From a bacterium (GTDB lineage Bacteria > Sysuimicrobiota > Sysuimicrobiia > Sysuimicrobiales > Segetimicrobiaceae): a DNA stretch of 64,000 nt. The position numbers were made by a program, and so were the translations under genes. The stretch covers positions 42,642 through 106,641 of the forward strand of contig DASSJF010000069.1 in assembly GCA_035691305.1 (NCBI GenBank), read 5' to 3'. The notes under the pieces were generated by a model that was not told the origin of the DNA, searched no databases, and saw nothing but the letters and a program-made list of their open reading frames with translations. Of this stretch, positions 17,555 to 26,872 are shown one piece after another. How positions within the stretch are numbered: the first letter of the stretch is position 1; the number at the start of each line of letters is the position of its first letter.

Positions 17555-18448
17555 CTACGCGGGCACCGCGGTCGGCGCCAGCTCCTTCAGCACCCCCGCG
17601 ATCTGCTCCCGCTCTTTCGCCGTGACTTCGACCATCGGCAGACGCAGACCGCCCGCGTCGAAGCCCGTCATCGCGAGCGCGGCCTTCACCGGCGTCGGGT
17701 TCGTCGTGATGAACAAAACCTTGAACAGCGGCCACAACCTCATGTGGATTGTCTGCGCCTTCCGGACGTCGCCCGCCTCGAACGCGAGGATCATCTCCTT
17801 GATCTCGCGCCCCGCGATGTGCGACGCGACGCTCACGATCCCGTAGCCTCCAACGGCGAGCAGCGGAAGTGTCAGGCTGTCGTCGCCGCTGTAGAGCCTG
17901 AACGAGGGCGGCGTCAGCTTGCGGATCTGCGACATCTGGTCGAGGCTGCCGCTCGCCTCTTTGACCGCGACGATATTCGGGACCTCGGCGAGACGGGCAA
18001 TCGTGGCCGGCTCGCAGTTGACCGACGTCCGGCCCTGAATATTGTAAAGCATCACCGGCAGGCGCGTGCTCTCGGCGATCGCGCGAAAGTGCCGGTACAG
18101 CCCTTCCTGCGACGGCTTGTTGTAGTAGGGGTTGACGAGCAGGACGCCATCACAGCCGATCTGCTCCGCTTCCTTCGTGAGATGGATGCTGTGTGCGGTA
18201 TCGTACGTCCCGGTCCCCGCGATCACCGCCGTCTGCGGGCGGACGGCTTCGCGGACCGTACGGAACATCCGGATCTTCTCTTCATCGCTCAGCGTCGGCG
18301 ACTCGCCCGTCGTCCCGCAGACCACGAGGCCGTCCGAGCCGTGATCGACCAGGCGCTTCGCAAGGGAGGCCGCCTTCGCGTAATCGACCGCGAGGGACTT
18401 ATCCATCGGCGTCACCATCGCCGTGATCACACGCCCAAACTCCGCCAT
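17555..18448 (-). CDS. dapA: 4-hydroxy-tetrahydrodipicolinate synthase DapA
   Basis: 297 residues from the ATG at 18448, preceded by an AAGGGGG ribosome-binding site; a GTG three codons earlier is also in frame. The TIM-barrel motifs are present: GTTGESPTLSDEEK, the Schiff-base lysine in NIVAVKEASGS, and VMLYNIQGR carrying the catalytic Tyr. The enzyme condenses aspartate semialdehyde with pyruvate in lysine and diaminopimelate synthesis. Asd and DapB are encoded just upstream in the same direction, so three successive steps of one pathway are clustered. Confidence 0.97.
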   Translation of the reverse strand: MAEFGRVITAMVTPMDKSLAVDYAKAASLAKRLVDHGSDGLVVCGTTGESPTLSDEEKIRMFRTVREAVRPQTAVIAGTGTYDTAHSIHLTKEAEQIGCDGVLLVNPYYNKPSQEGLYRHFRAIAESTRLPVMLYNIQGRTSVNCEPATIARLAEVPNIVAVKEASGSLDQMSQIRKLTPPSFRLYSGDDSLTLPLLAVGGYGIVSVASHIAGREIKEMILAFEAGDVRKAQTIHMRLWPLFKVLFITTNPTPVKAALAMTGFDAGGLRLPMVEVTAKEREQIAGVLKELAPTAVPA

Positions 18449-18575
18449 CCCGGTCACCCCCTTGCCTTGATGTTGGTGGAGACGTTCACCCCTCGGGCGC
18501 CGCCTCCTTCACCGTTTCCGTGACAAACGTCTTTTCCGGTCTCCGCGGGACCGCCCGCGCCTTCGCGCCTCCCGC

Positions 18576-19604
18576 CTACGCGCGGGCGCCCGCGAGCAGC
18601 CCATCGCGTACGAGTGTTTCCGCGATCTGCACGGTGTTGAGCGCGGCGCCCTTCCACAGATTGTCGGTCACCGCGAAGAACGCGAGACAACCCGCGGCGT
18701 CGGTGCGGATGCGCCCGACATAGCAGGGCTCGCGGTCCGACGCCGCGATCGCGGTCGGAATGTCGCCCGCGGCCGGATCGTCGACCACCTCCACGCCCGG
18801 AGCGCCGGCCAGCAACTCACGGGCCCGCACCGCAGACAGCGGCTCGGCGAACTCGGCGTGCGCGGCGACGCCGTGCGCCCGCAGCGTCGGGACGCGGACG
18901 CAGGTGGCGCCGCAGACGAGGTCGGGTGCGTCGAGCATCTTGCGAAGCTCGGCCTGCATTTTCGCCTCTTCGCTCGTGTGCGCGCCGCGCAGCGAGCCGA
19001 CGGCCGGGATGATGTTGAGCGCCAGCGGATGCCTGGGCGATGCTTCGCCGCGGGGCGCCTGCGGGGCGCGGCCCGTCGCGGCGGCTTCCTTCAACTCCGC
19101 CCACAACTGGTCGAGCCCGCGCTGGCCGGCGCCGGATGCGGACTGATACGAACACGCGATCAACCGCCTGAGATGCGCCGCCCGGTGGAGCGGCGCGAGC
19201 GGCACCGCCACCGTCGCCGTCGTGCAGTTCGGATTGGCGATGATCCGCCGTGACGCGCGCCGGAGCGCGTGTGCGTTAACTTCCGGAATCACCAGCGGGA
19301 CGCCGTCGGCCATCCGGAACGCGGCGGAGTTGTCGATCGCCCAGGCGCCTCGCGCCGCGGCGACGGGCACCCACTCCGCGGCCGCCTCGTCCGGCGTGTC
19401 GAAGATCGCGACGTCAACGCCGTCGAAGACCTCCGGCGCGATCGGCTCGACCACGTTCGGCCCGATGCGCTGCCCGGCCGACCGCGTCGTCGCCACGGTC
19501 CGCAGCCGCGCGACCGGAAACCGCCGCGACTCCAAGATCCGCAGCACCTCGCGGCCGACGGCGCCCGTCGCGCCGACGACCGCTACTCGATAGCCCCCTG
19601 CCAT
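18576..19604 (-). CDS. asd: Aspartate-semialdehyde dehydrogenase Asd
   Basis: 342 residues from the ATG at 19604, chosen because GGAGGT (19611-19616) lies at ideal spacing before it. The NADP-binding VGATGAVGREVL is at 9-20, the nucleophile Cys127 is in ANPNCTTA, and the substrate-binding SYQSASGAGQ follows. It reduces aspartyl phosphate to the semialdehyde, the branch-point precursor of lysine, threonine and methionine. The gene lies between dapB (25 nt upstream) and dapA. Confidence 0.97.
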   Translation of the reverse strand: MAGGYRVAVVGATGAVGREVLRILESRRFPVARLRTVATTRSAGQRIGPNVVEPIAPEVFDGVDVAIFDTPDEAAAEWVPVAAARGAWAIDNSAAFRMADGVPLVIPEVNAHALRRASRRIIANPNCTTATVAVPLAPLHRAAHLRRLIACSYQSASGAGQRGLDQLWAELKEAAATGRAPQAPRGEASPRHPLALNIIPAVGSLRGAHTSEEAKMQAELRKMLDAPDLVCGATCVRVPTLRAHGVAAHAEFAEPLSAVRARELLAGAPGVEVVDDPAAGDIPTAIAASDREPCYVGRIRTDAAGCLAFFAVTDNLWKGAALNTVQIAETLVRDGLLAGARA

Positions 19605-19629
19605 CACGACACCTCCATTCGCCCGGTGC

Positions 19630-20436
19630 TCAGAGATCAAGCAGATGCTCGAGGCCCTCCACGAAGGTCCGGAGGGTCCCCGCCTTTTGGATCGCCAGCA
19701 CCACCCCGGGCATGAAACAGTCCTCGCTCACGGAGTCGTGCCGAATCGAGAGCGTCTGCCCGGCGCCCCCGAAGAGCACCTCTTGGTGGGCGACCAGGCC
19801 GGGCAGCCGGACGCTGTGCACGTGGATTCCCTCGATCACCCCGCCGCGGGCGCCCGGGACCTGCTCGGTCTCCCGGACCGCCGGCGCGGGCGCCGGACCC
19901 CGCGCCGCCGCCACCAGGCGCGCCGTCCGCGCCGCCGTCCCCGACGGCGCGTCCCGCTTTCGATCGTGGTGAAGCTCCGTGATCTCGACGTGCGGGAAGA
20001 AGCGGGCCGCCCGCCCCGCGAACTCCATCATCAAGAGCGCCCCGACCGCGAAGTTCGGCGCGAGCAGCACCCCGGTCTCCTCCGCCGCGGCGCGCGCCGC
20101 AAGCAGCGCGAGAGCGTCCGCCGACAGGCCCGTCGCACCGATGATCGACGGCACGTGGTGGTCCAGCGCGACCTCGGCGTGCGCGGCCGCCGCGTCGCCG
20201 TGGCTGAAGTCGACGAGCACCGTCGGCCGCGCGGTGAGGAAGATCTGGCCGAGATCCGCGCCGACCTGCACGCCGATCGCGCCCGCGCCGGCGACGACGC
20301 CGGCATCCTGCCCGAGCGCGCTCGTCCGCCCAAGCGCGCCGACAAGCGTCATGTCGTCCCGCCGCGCGATCGTCCGCACCGCGGCCCGTCCCATCCGCCC
20401 CGCCGCGCCCGCCACGACGACCCTATGCATCGCCAT
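19630..20436 (-). CDS. dapB: 4-hydroxy-tetrahydrodipicolinate reductase DapB
   Basis: 268 residues; a second ATG two codons in (20430) is an equally good start. The N-terminus has the nucleotide-binding VVVAGAAGRMGRA. The family signature ELHHDRKRDAPSGTA contains the catalytic His and Lys. The enzyme reduces the DapA product using NAD(P)H. The start overlaps the end of the M16 peptidase gene by 14 nt, which implies coupled translation. Confidence 0.96.
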   Translation of the reverse strand: MAMHRVVVAGAAGRMGRAAVRTIARRDDMTLVGALGRTSALGQDAGVVAGAGAIGVQVGADLGQIFLTARPTVLVDFSHGDAAAAHAEVALDHHVPSIIGATGLSADALALLAARAAAEETGVLLAPNFAVGALLMMEFAGRAARFFPHVEITELHHDRKRDAPSGTAARTARLVAAARGPAPAPAVRETEQVPGARGGVIEGIHVHSVRLPGLVAHQEVLFGGAGQTLSIRHDSVSEDCFMPGVVLAIQKAGTLRTFVEGLEHLLDL

Positions 20437-21715
20437 CCTGCACCGCTCCCTCGAGGGCTTTTGTCAACTCTCGGTACTGGTCGAACGGCCCGACTGCCGC
20501 AAACGTGAACGCCGCCGGGTCGAGAACGGTGCCGGCGACGCGGCGCACGTCCGTCTCCGTCACTCCGTCCACGGCGGCGAGGATCTCGTCGAGCGTAAAC
20601 TGGCGGCCGAAGTACTGCTCCGACCGCGCGAGCTTGGACATCCGGCTCCCCGGCGTCTCGAGGTCCAGCATCAGGCCGCCCTTGAGCGATTCCTTCGCGC
20701 GGGCGACGTCGTCTAACGGAAGCCCCCGGCGCGCCTCGGCGAGGATCCGGACGGTGAGCCGGACCACGTCCACGCACGTCCCCGGGCTCGTGCCCGCGTA
20801 GACCACGAAGGCGCCGGTGTCGCGATAGGCGGCGTGATAGGCGGAGATGGAGTAGGCGAGACCCCGCTCCTCGCGGATCTCCTGGAAGAGCCGGCTGCTC
20901 ATGCCGCCGCCGAGCGCCGTCTCCAGCACCGCCATGACGTAGCGGTCGGGGTGGTTCTGCGGCAGGCCCGGCGCGCCGAGACACAGGTGGACCTGCTCGA
21001 CGTCCTTGGTCCGGAACGCGGCCGCCCGCCGGGCGGCCGGCACGGTGAGCGCGGCCGGACGGGCCGCGCCGTTCCAGGCGCCGAGCGCGCGGCCGACACG
21101 ACCGACGACCTCGTCGTGGTCCAGCTGACCGGCCGCGGCGACGAGCGACACGCCCGGCCGGTACCGCGCCTCCATGAACGCCCGCAGCTCGGACGGGCCC
21201 AGACCGCCGACGCTCGCCGCACTCCCCGCGACCGGCCACCCGAGCGGATGGCCCGGCCACAGCGCGGCCGCGAAAACGTCGTGCACGAGATCGTCTGGCG
21301 CGTCCTCGTAGCTCGCGATCTCCTCGAGGATCACCTGTCGCTCCCGGTCCATCGCCGCGGGCTCGAGCGCGGGGTGCAGCACCATGTCGGCGAGCACGCC
21401 GAGCGCCGCATCGAGGTGGTCGCTGAGCACGCGGAGGTAGAAGCACGTGTGCTCGCGGTCGGTGAACGCGTTGAGGTGCCCGCCGAGCGCGTCCATCTCC
21501 TGCGCGATCGCCAGCGCCGTGCGGCTCGTCGTGCCCTTGAACAGCGCGTGCTCGATGAAGTGCGACACGCCCATCGTGCGCGGATCCTCGTAGCGGGACC
21601 CCGCGTCGACCCAGACGCCGAGCGAGACCGTGCGCACGTTGGCCATCGGCTCCGTCACAACGACGAGGCCGTTCGGCAGCACGGCGCGGCGGTACAGCGC
21701 TCCGTCGACCGCCAT
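20423..21715 (-). CDS. M16 family zinc peptidase (pitrilysin-like)
   Basis: 430 residues. The inverted zinc motif HFIEH is at 52-56, with the distal glutamates in RQVILEEIASYEDAP near residue 130. A single pair of M16 domains (about 420 residues) fits bacterial YmxG/MlpA-like processing peptidases. In Bacillus and many other genomes this gene also lies directly after pnp, so its place next to pnp and dap genes is conserved synteny. No signal peptide is visible, so it is probably cytoplasmic. Confidence 0.92.
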   Translation of the reverse strand: MAVDGALYRRAVLPNGLVVVTEPMANVRTVSLGVWVDAGSRYEDPRTMGVSHFIEHALFKGTTSRTALAIAQEMDALGGHLNAFTDREHTCFYLRVLSDHLDAALGVLADMVLHPALEPAAMDRERQVILEEIASYEDAPDDLVHDVFAAALWPGHPLGWPVAGSAASVGGLGPSELRAFMEARYRPGVSLVAAAGQLDHDEVVGRVGRALGAWNGAARPAALTVPAARRAAAFRTKDVEQVHLCLGAPGLPQNHPDRYVMAVLETALGGGMSSRLFQEIREERGLAYSISAYHAAYRDTGAFVVYAGTSPGTCVDVVRLTVRILAEARRGLPLDDVARAKESLKGGLMLDLETPGSRMSKLARSEQYFGRQFTLDEILAAVDGVTETDVRRVAGTVLDPAAFTFAAVGPFDQYRELTKALEGAVQDGDA

Positions 21716-21722
21716 TAACGAA

Positions 21723-21744
21723 GAAGCCTCCTTACGGAGGCTTC
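21723..21744 (-). terminator. Hairpin between pnp and the M16 peptidase gene
   Basis: Nine-bp arms GAAGCCTCC/GGAGGCTTC surround a 4-nt loop; TTCGTTA follows on the minus strand. It ends 8 nt before the M16 start codon, so it may be a weak terminator or RNA-processing/stability element for pnp. Confidence 0.55.
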
Positions 21745-21767
21745 GCGCGCGACGGGGTACAAAGCGA

Positions 21768-24089
21768 TCACGATCCTCCCGGCGCGCCGCCGTCGGACGG
21801 CTTTCGGTCGTGGCGCGGGCCGTCGTGCCGTGGCCCGCTGTGGCGCCGCCCGCCCCGCCGGTCGTGATCCCGCCCGCCCCGGTCGCCGCGGTCGTATCCG
21901 CCGCGCCGGTCCGTGCCGGACCGCTCCGCGTGCATCTCCTCGTTCTCCCCGCCTTCGCCGGACTGGCCCTCCGGGCGCGGCAGCAGCGCGCGGCGGGAGA
22001 GGTTCACCCGGCCGAGGTTGTCGATCTCCTTGACCTTCACTTCGATCTCGTCGCCAACCTTGACCGCGTCCTCGACGCGCGCCACCCGGTCGTGCGACAG
22101 CTCGGAGATGTGCACCAGGCCTTCCTTGCCCGGGAAGATCTCGACAAACGCGCCGAAGTTCATGAGGCGCGTCACGCGGCCCTTGTACACTTCGCCCGGC
22201 TTGGCCTCGCGCACGATGTCCTCGATCATGCGCTGCGCGCGGGCGGCCGCCTCGCCGTTCGCCGACGCGATCAGCACGCGGCCGTCCTGCTCGATGTCGA
22301 TCTTGACGCCGGTCTCGGCCGTGATCTTGTTGATGATCTTGCCGCCGGGACCGATCACTTCGCGAATCCGCTCCGGGTTGATCATGATCGTCGTGATCCG
22401 CGGCGCGTAGGGCGAGAGATCCGCGCGCGGCTTCGGAATCGTCCGCTCGATGACGTCGAGGATCTGCAGCCGGGCGTCGCGTGCCTGCGCGAACGCGCGC
22501 TCAATGATCTCGCGGCTGAGCCCTTGGATTTTGATGTCGAGCTGCAGCGCGGTGACGCCGTCGCGGGTGCCGGCGACCTTGAAGTCCATGTCGCCCATCG
22601 CGTCTTCGATGCCCTGGATGTCCGTCAGCACGGCCGTCCGCCGATCGCCTTCCGGCCCGGTGATGAGGCCCATCGAGATGCCGCCCACCGGCTTGCGGAT
22701 CGGCACGCCGGCGTCCATCAGAGACAGCGTGCTGCCGCAGACCGACGCCATCGACGTGGAACCGTTGCTCTCCAGCACGGTGGACACGAGCCGCATCGAG
22801 TACGGCCAGGCTTCCTCCGGCGGCAGCACGGGTTCGAGCGCGCGCTCGGCGAGCGCGCCGTGGCCGATCTCGCGGCGGCCCGGCGAGCGCATCGGCCGCG
22901 CCTCGCCAACGCTGTACGGCGGGAAATCGTAGTGGTGCATGTAGCGCTTCCGCTCGCGGGTACTGAGGTCATCGATGATCTGCTCGTCCTGCCCGGTCCC
23001 CAGCGTCACCGCGGTCAGGACCTGGGTCTGGCCGCGCCGGAAGAGCCCCGATCCGTGCGCGCGCGGCAGCAGGCCGACCTCCGCGGACAGCGGACGGATC
23101 TGGACCGTCGTCCGGCCATCGGTGCGCACGCCCTCGTCGAGGATCATGCGACGGACTTCGTTCTTGGTCAGCGCGTCAAGCGCTTCGCCGATTGCCTTGT
23201 GCTGACTCTGGAACTGTGCGGCCAGCGCCTCCTGCACGTCTCCCGCGACCTCGGCGACGGCCTGCTCGCGCGCGTGCTTGTCCGCCGACCGCAGCGCCTC
23301 GGCGAGGCGCGGTCCGGCGGCGGCGCGCACCGCGTCCACGATCTCCTTCGGGGGCGCCGCGAGCGCGGGCTCCATCTTCGGGTGCCCGGCCTGGCGGACC
23401 AGGTCGTTGATCGCCTCGATGATCCGGCGGATCTCCGTGTGTGCGAGGTCGAACGCCTCGAGGAGCCGCGCCTCCGGGACCTCGCGGGCGCCCGCCTCGA
23501 CCATGGTGATCGCGTCGGCGGTGCCGGCGACCACGAGATCGAGGTCGGTCGTCTTCTCGTCGATCGCCGGGAGCGGCGGGTTCACGACAAGTTGCCCGTC
23601 GATCAGGCCCACGCGGACCGCCGCGATTGGACCGGCCCACGGGATGCGCGAGATCGCGAGCGCCGCGCCCGCGCCGACGACGGCGAGAATGTCGGGCGTG
23701 TTCTCCATGTCGGTGCTGAGCACCGTGGCGACGACCTGCACGTCGTTGCGGAAGCCCTTCGGAAACAGCGGCCGCAGCGGACGGTCCATGAGCCGCGCCG
23801 TCAGCGTGGCGCGCTCGCCCGGACGGCCCTCGCGCTTGAAGAAACCGCCGGGGATTTTCCCGGCGGCGAACATCTTCTCTTCGTAGTCGCAGGTCAGGGG
23901 GAAGAAATCGATCCCTTCTCGGGGCGCGGACGACATCGTAGCGGTGACAAGCACCATCGAGTCGCCGCACCGGACGACGACCGCGCCGTCGGCCTGGCGC
24001 GCGAGTTTCCCGGTCTCAATCGATACGGTCTTGCCCCCGACCTCCAACGATACCCGGCCGGTTCGTACGTCGGTCACTTCCGTTGCCAT
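21768..24089 (-). CDS. pnp: Polyribonucleotide nucleotidyltransferase (PNPase)
   Basis: 773 residues with two RNase PH-like cores, a KH domain ([26 protein letters not shown], positions about 555-610) and an S1 domain ([20 protein letters not shown], about 625-690). The enzyme degrades RNA 3'-5' phosphorolytically. The last ~60 residues are unusual for PNPase: a low-complexity tail of Arg, Gly, Asp and His with RGG-like units. The ribosome-binding site GAGGAGG stands seven nt before the ATG. It follows rpsO, the universal pairing in bacteria. Confidence 0.97.
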   Translation of the reverse strand: MATEVTDVRTGRVSLEVGGKTVSIETGKLARQADGAVVVRCGDSMVLVTATMSSAPREGIDFFPLTCDYEEKMFAAGKIPGGFFKREGRPGERATLTARLMDRPLRPLFPKGFRNDVQVVATVLSTDMENTPDILAVVGAGAALAISRIPWAGPIAAVRVGLIDGQLVVNPPLPAIDEKTTDLDLVVAGTADAITMVEAGAREVPEARLLEAFDLAHTEIRRIIEAINDLVRQAGHPKMEPALAAPPKEIVDAVRAAAGPRLAEALRSADKHAREQAVAEVAGDVQEALAAQFQSQHKAIGEALDALTKNEVRRMILDEGVRTDGRTTVQIRPLSAEVGLLPRAHGSGLFRRGQTQVLTAVTLGTGQDEQIIDDLSTRERKRYMHHYDFPPYSVGEARPMRSPGRREIGHGALAERALEPVLPPEEAWPYSMRLVSTVLESNGSTSMASVCGSTLSLMDAGVPIRKPVGGISMGLITGPEGDRRTAVLTDIQGIEDAMGDMDFKVAGTRDGVTALQLDIKIQGLSREIIERAFAQARDARLQILDVIERTIPKPRADLSPYAPRITTIMINPERIREVIGPGGKIINKITAETGVKIDIEQDGRVLIASANGEAAARAQRMIEDIVREAKPGEVYKGRVTRLMNFGAFVEIFPGKEGLVHISELSHDRVARVEDAVKVGDEIEVKVKEIDNLGRVNLSRRALLPRPEGQSGEGGENEEMHAERSGTDRRGGYDRGDRGGRDHDRRGGRRHSGPRHDGPRHDRKPSDGGAPGGS

Positions 24090-24176
24090 TCAAACCTCCT
24101 CATGGTACGCCCGCGGAAACGTCGGGACCGCCGGCCCGCTCTGCCGTCGCGGAGCGGTCCCGTCGGCCGGCGACGG

Positions 24177-24449
24177 CTAGCGTCGCAACCCGAGCTTTTC
24201 CACGATCGCGCGGTACCGCGCGAGGTCGTGGGTGCTGAGGTACGTCAGGAGCCGGCGCCGCTGCCCCACCATTTTGAGCAGGCCCCTGCGGGAGTGAAAG
24301 TCTTTTTGATGGACGCGCAGGTGCTCGCTGAGATGGTTGATCCGCTCGGTCAGTCTGGCGATCTGGACGTCCGGCGATCCGCTGTCGTTTGCGTGCCGCC
24401 GGAACTCGTCCACGGCGACCACGGTACCGCCCTCTGGCTCAGGGCTCAT
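24177..24449 (-). CDS. rpsO: 30S ribosomal protein S15
   Basis: 90 residues with the family pattern: [45 protein letters not shown] spans the 16S rRNA-binding helices (named here by its ends only: [10 protein letters not shown] to RRRLLTYL). S15 nucleates the 30S platform. A sigma-70-like promoter is visible at 24531-24560 and a GGAGGTGG ribosome-binding site before the ATG. The ~80-nt leader between them can fold and may serve S15 autoregulation. pnp follows after an 87-nt gap that can form a GC-rich stem. Confidence 0.97.
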   Translation of the reverse strand: MSPEPEGGTVVAVDEFRRHANDSGSPDVQIARLTERINHLSEHLRVHQKDFHSRRGLLKMVGQRRRLLTYLSTHDLARYRAIVEKLGLRR

Positions 24450-24530
24450 AAATGCTCCACCTCCGCGATGTCCTACGCGCGAGCCGGAACACCGCCGGAG
24501 CTACGCGTGTCCCCGCCGTCACGCGGTTGA

Positions 24531-24560
24531 ATTGTAACATAGCCTGCCATGCGCGTCCAA
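24531..24560 (-). promoter_or_regulatory. rpsO-pnp promoter
   Basis: On the minus strand TTGGAC (24555-24560) and TACAAT (24531-24536) are separated by 18 nt. The -10 element is strong and the -35 half fits only at TTG. The predicted transcript starts about 80 nt before the rpsO ATG. The leader contains an imperfect hairpin at 24475-24508 (outer ACGCG/CGCGT, inner CCGG/CCGG). Confidence 0.65.
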
Positions 24561-24604
24561 CGCGGCTGCGGCGCACGCGCCACGACAACGGCCTTCGCGG
24601 AAGT

Positions 24605-25165
24605 CTACCGCACCCGCTCGACGTAGCTCCCGGTGCGGGTGTCGACGCGGATCGTCTCGCCGGTCTCGACGAAGAGCGGCACGTTCACCACCGCGCCGGT
24701 CTCAAGCGTCGCCGGCTTGTTCCCGCCGCTTACGGTGTCGCCGCGTACCCCGGGGGCAGTTTCCACGATCTTGAGGTCGACGGAGTTGGGCAATTCCGCC
24801 GCGATCGGCGTGTCGCCGTGGAAGACGACCGTCACATCGAGGTTCTCCCGGAGGAACCGCACCGCATCCCCGAAGAGTCCGCGGCCCAGGGTCAACTGCT
24901 CGTAGCTGTTCTTGTCCATCACGACGTACTCGTCGCCCGTACTGTAGAGGTACTGCATGGTGCGCTTTTCGAGATAGACGAGCGGCACGCGCTCGCCCGC
25001 CCTGAACGTGCGTTCGGTAATCGACCCGGTCTTGGTGTTGCGAACCTTCGCCTTCACGTACGCCGGCCCGCGGCCGACCTTGACGTGCTGGGATTCAACG
25101 ATCGCATAGAGGTCGCCGTCGAGCAGGACGTGCACGCCGGGGCGAAAGTCGTTCGAGGAGATCAC
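24605..25165 (-). CDS. efp: Translation elongation factor P
   Basis: 186 residues from the GTG at 25165, the usual length, with AAGGTGA upstream. KOW, OB and C-terminal OB domains are recognisable, with DTPPGVRG-type (here ETAPGVRGDTVSGG) and PLFVETGETIRVDTRTG signatures. The tip of domain I reads HVKVGRGPAY, so the residue inserted at the peptidyl-transfer centre is Arg32 rather than the usual Lys. Thermus EF-P also has Arg here. EF-P rescues ribosomes stalled at polyproline, and this window encodes several Pro-rich proteins. It follows pepP, a common pairing. Confidence 0.96.
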   Translation of the reverse strand: MISSNDFRPGVHVLLDGDLYAIVESQHVKVGRGPAYVKAKVRNTKTGSITERTFRAGERVPLVYLEKRTMQYLYSTGDEYVVMDKNSYEQLTLGRGLFGDAVRFLRENLDVTVVFHGDTPIAAELPNSVDLKIVETAPGVRGDTVSGGNKPATLETGAVVNVPLFVETGETIRVDTRTGSYVERVR

Positions 25166-25269
25166 GCTGGTTTCACCTTGTCCCGTCGGGCCCCGTAGTG
25201 GCGGGTCCGGAGGTATTTTCGCGTCTGACGCCCAGGCTGTCAACGCCGGAGGACGCGGGAGACGGCGCG

Positions 25270-26352
25270 TCAGACCGGCAGCGAAATCAATTCCTTCGAG
25301 AGGCGCGTCAGGACCCGCGGCGCCCGGTCTTCCACCACCACCGCGTCCTCGATCCGCACACCGCCCCACCCCGGCAGATAGATGCCGGGCTCGATCGTGA
25401 CGACCATCCCCGCCTGCAGCACGGCATCGGCGCGCGGCGACACCGGCGGACCCTCGTGCACGTCGAGACCGATGCCGTGTCCCAGCGAGTGGCCGAATGC
25501 CTCGCCGAAACCGGCGGCGGCGATCACGGCGCGCGCGGCGGCGTCGACGTCACGGCACGCCACGCCCGCGCAGACCGCCTCGAGCCCGCGCCGCTGCGCG
25601 GCGAGCACCACGTCGTAGACCTCGCGCTGCCGGCCGTCGACCGGGCCGAGCGCCACGGTGCGGGTGCAGTCCGACACGTAACCATCGTACACCGCGCCGA
25701 AGTCGACCGTCACGAACTCGCCGCGCCGCATGACGCGGTCGGTGGCGCGGCCGTGCGGCAGCGCGCCCCGCGGGCCGCTGGCAAGCACGGTGTCGAACGC
25801 CAGCCGCTCCGCTCCGGCCCGCCGCATCGCGATCTCGAGTTCGAGCGCGGCGTCACGCTCCGTCATTCCGGGCCGGAGCGCGTTCAGCAGATGCTCAAAG
25901 GCCGCGTCGGCGATCTCGCCGGCCCGCGCGATCGCGGCGATCTCGGCGCCGTCCTTGATCCAGCGGATGCGGTCCACGTCGGCGAGCGGCACGAGCTCCG
26001 AGGGGGCGAAACGCTCGCGCAGCCGCTCGACCTGGGCGTACGGCATGAACTCGGATTCGAACCCGATGCGCGCCGGCGCCTGCGCCTTGACCGCTTCGGC
26101 GAGCGCCTTCGCGGGATCGGCCCCGCCGCGAATGACCCGGCACCCCGGCGCCTGCGCCTCCGCCTGCTCGTAGTAGCGAAAGTCGACGGCGAGGATCGCC
26201 TCCGACGACGTGACCACGACGAGCCCCGCGGATCCGGTGAAACCGGTGACGTAGCGCCGGTTTTCCGGCCGCCCGACGAGCAACGCGTCCGCCTGGACCC
26301 CGGTGAGGTACATCCGCGTCCGCGTCAGGTGGTCCGCGGCGGCCGTAATCAC
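25270..26352 (-). CDS. pepP: M24 family Xaa-Pro aminopeptidase
   Basis: 360 residues from a GTG at 26352 overlapping the upstream stop (GTGA). The N-terminal creatinase-like domain has ADALLVGRPENRRYVTGF. The catalytic pita-bread domain has metal ligands in FVTVDFGAVYDGYVSDCTRT, the His of HSLGHGIGLDVHEGP and the Glu of VVTIEPGIYLPGWGGVRIED. It releases N-terminal residues preceding proline. The downstream neighbour is efp, so two proline-related functions are in one operon. Confidence 0.95.
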   Translation of the reverse strand: MITAAADHLTRTRMYLTGVQADALLVGRPENRRYVTGFTGSAGLVVVTSSEAILAVDFRYYEQAEAQAPGCRVIRGGADPAKALAEAVKAQAPARIGFESEFMPYAQVERLRERFAPSELVPLADVDRIRWIKDGAEIAAIARAGEIADAAFEHLLNALRPGMTERDAALELEIAMRRAGAERLAFDTVLASGPRGALPHGRATDRVMRRGEFVTVDFGAVYDGYVSDCTRTVALGPVDGRQREVYDVVLAAQRRGLEAVCAGVACRDVDAAARAVIAAAGFGEAFGHSLGHGIGLDVHEGPPVSPRADAVLQAGMVVTIEPGIYLPGWGGVRIEDAVVVEDRAPRVLTRLSKELISLPV

Positions 26353-26855
26353 GCGCGCTTCCGCATGCGGGCGGCGATCAGCCGCTCCGCCAAGCGCGTG
26401 AAGCGGGTCAACACGAAGCCGCGGTCGGTCAGCGGATGCACGAGAATGGTATAGAGGCCGAGCCGGTTGCCGCCCAGGATATCCGTGAGCCGTTGATCGC
26501 CGACGAGCGCCGTCGTCTCCGGTGAGGTGCTCATAATCTCGATCGCCCGACGCAGCGGTCCGCGACGCGGCTTCCACGCCATCAAGGTGGCGGGCACGAT
26601 CGGAAGGTCCAGGGCGGCGGCAAGACGCGCGACCCGGCTGCCGATGTTATTGCTCACGATGCACAGGCGCAGCCCGACGGCTCGCGCCGCCGCGATCCAG
26701 GGACCGAGCGCCTGGGGCACGTCCCACGCGCCCCACGGCACGATGGTGTTGTCGAGATCGAGGATCACGCCGCGGATACCGCGGGCGCGCAGCGCGGTGG
26801 GGTCAATCGCGTAGATCGAATCGGCCTCGGCGTCCGGCCGCAGCCACCGCCCCAC
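26349..26855 (-). CDS. YqeG-like HAD family phosphatase
   Basis: 168 residues from a GTG at 26855, chosen because the sequence then aligns from its first residue with Bacillus YqeG. The HAD motif DLDNTI is near residue 38, the motif II strand LCIVSNN near 70, the Lys of AWKPRRG near 100 and ALVGDQRLTDILG near 122. YqeG-type phosphatases are of uncertain substrate; some act on phosphatidylglycerophosphate. It is placed between the DUF1292 gene and pepP with tight spacing. Confidence 0.85.
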   Translation of the reverse strand: MGRWLRPDAEADSIYAIDPTALRARGIRGVILDLDNTIVPWGAWDVPQALGPWIAAARAVGLRLCIVSNNIGSRVARLAAALDLPIVPATLMAWKPRRGPLRRAIEIMSTSPETTALVGDQRLTDILGGNRLGLYTILVHPLTDRGFVLTRFTRLAERLIAARMRKRA

Positions 26856-26872
26856 ACCGCGCCCCGCGACCG

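Noticed and set aside
21630..24530. A plus-strand open frame of ~966 codons opposite pnp and rpsO
   Set aside because: PNPase and S15 are unmistakable on the minus strand, and this antisense translation has no recognisable motif.
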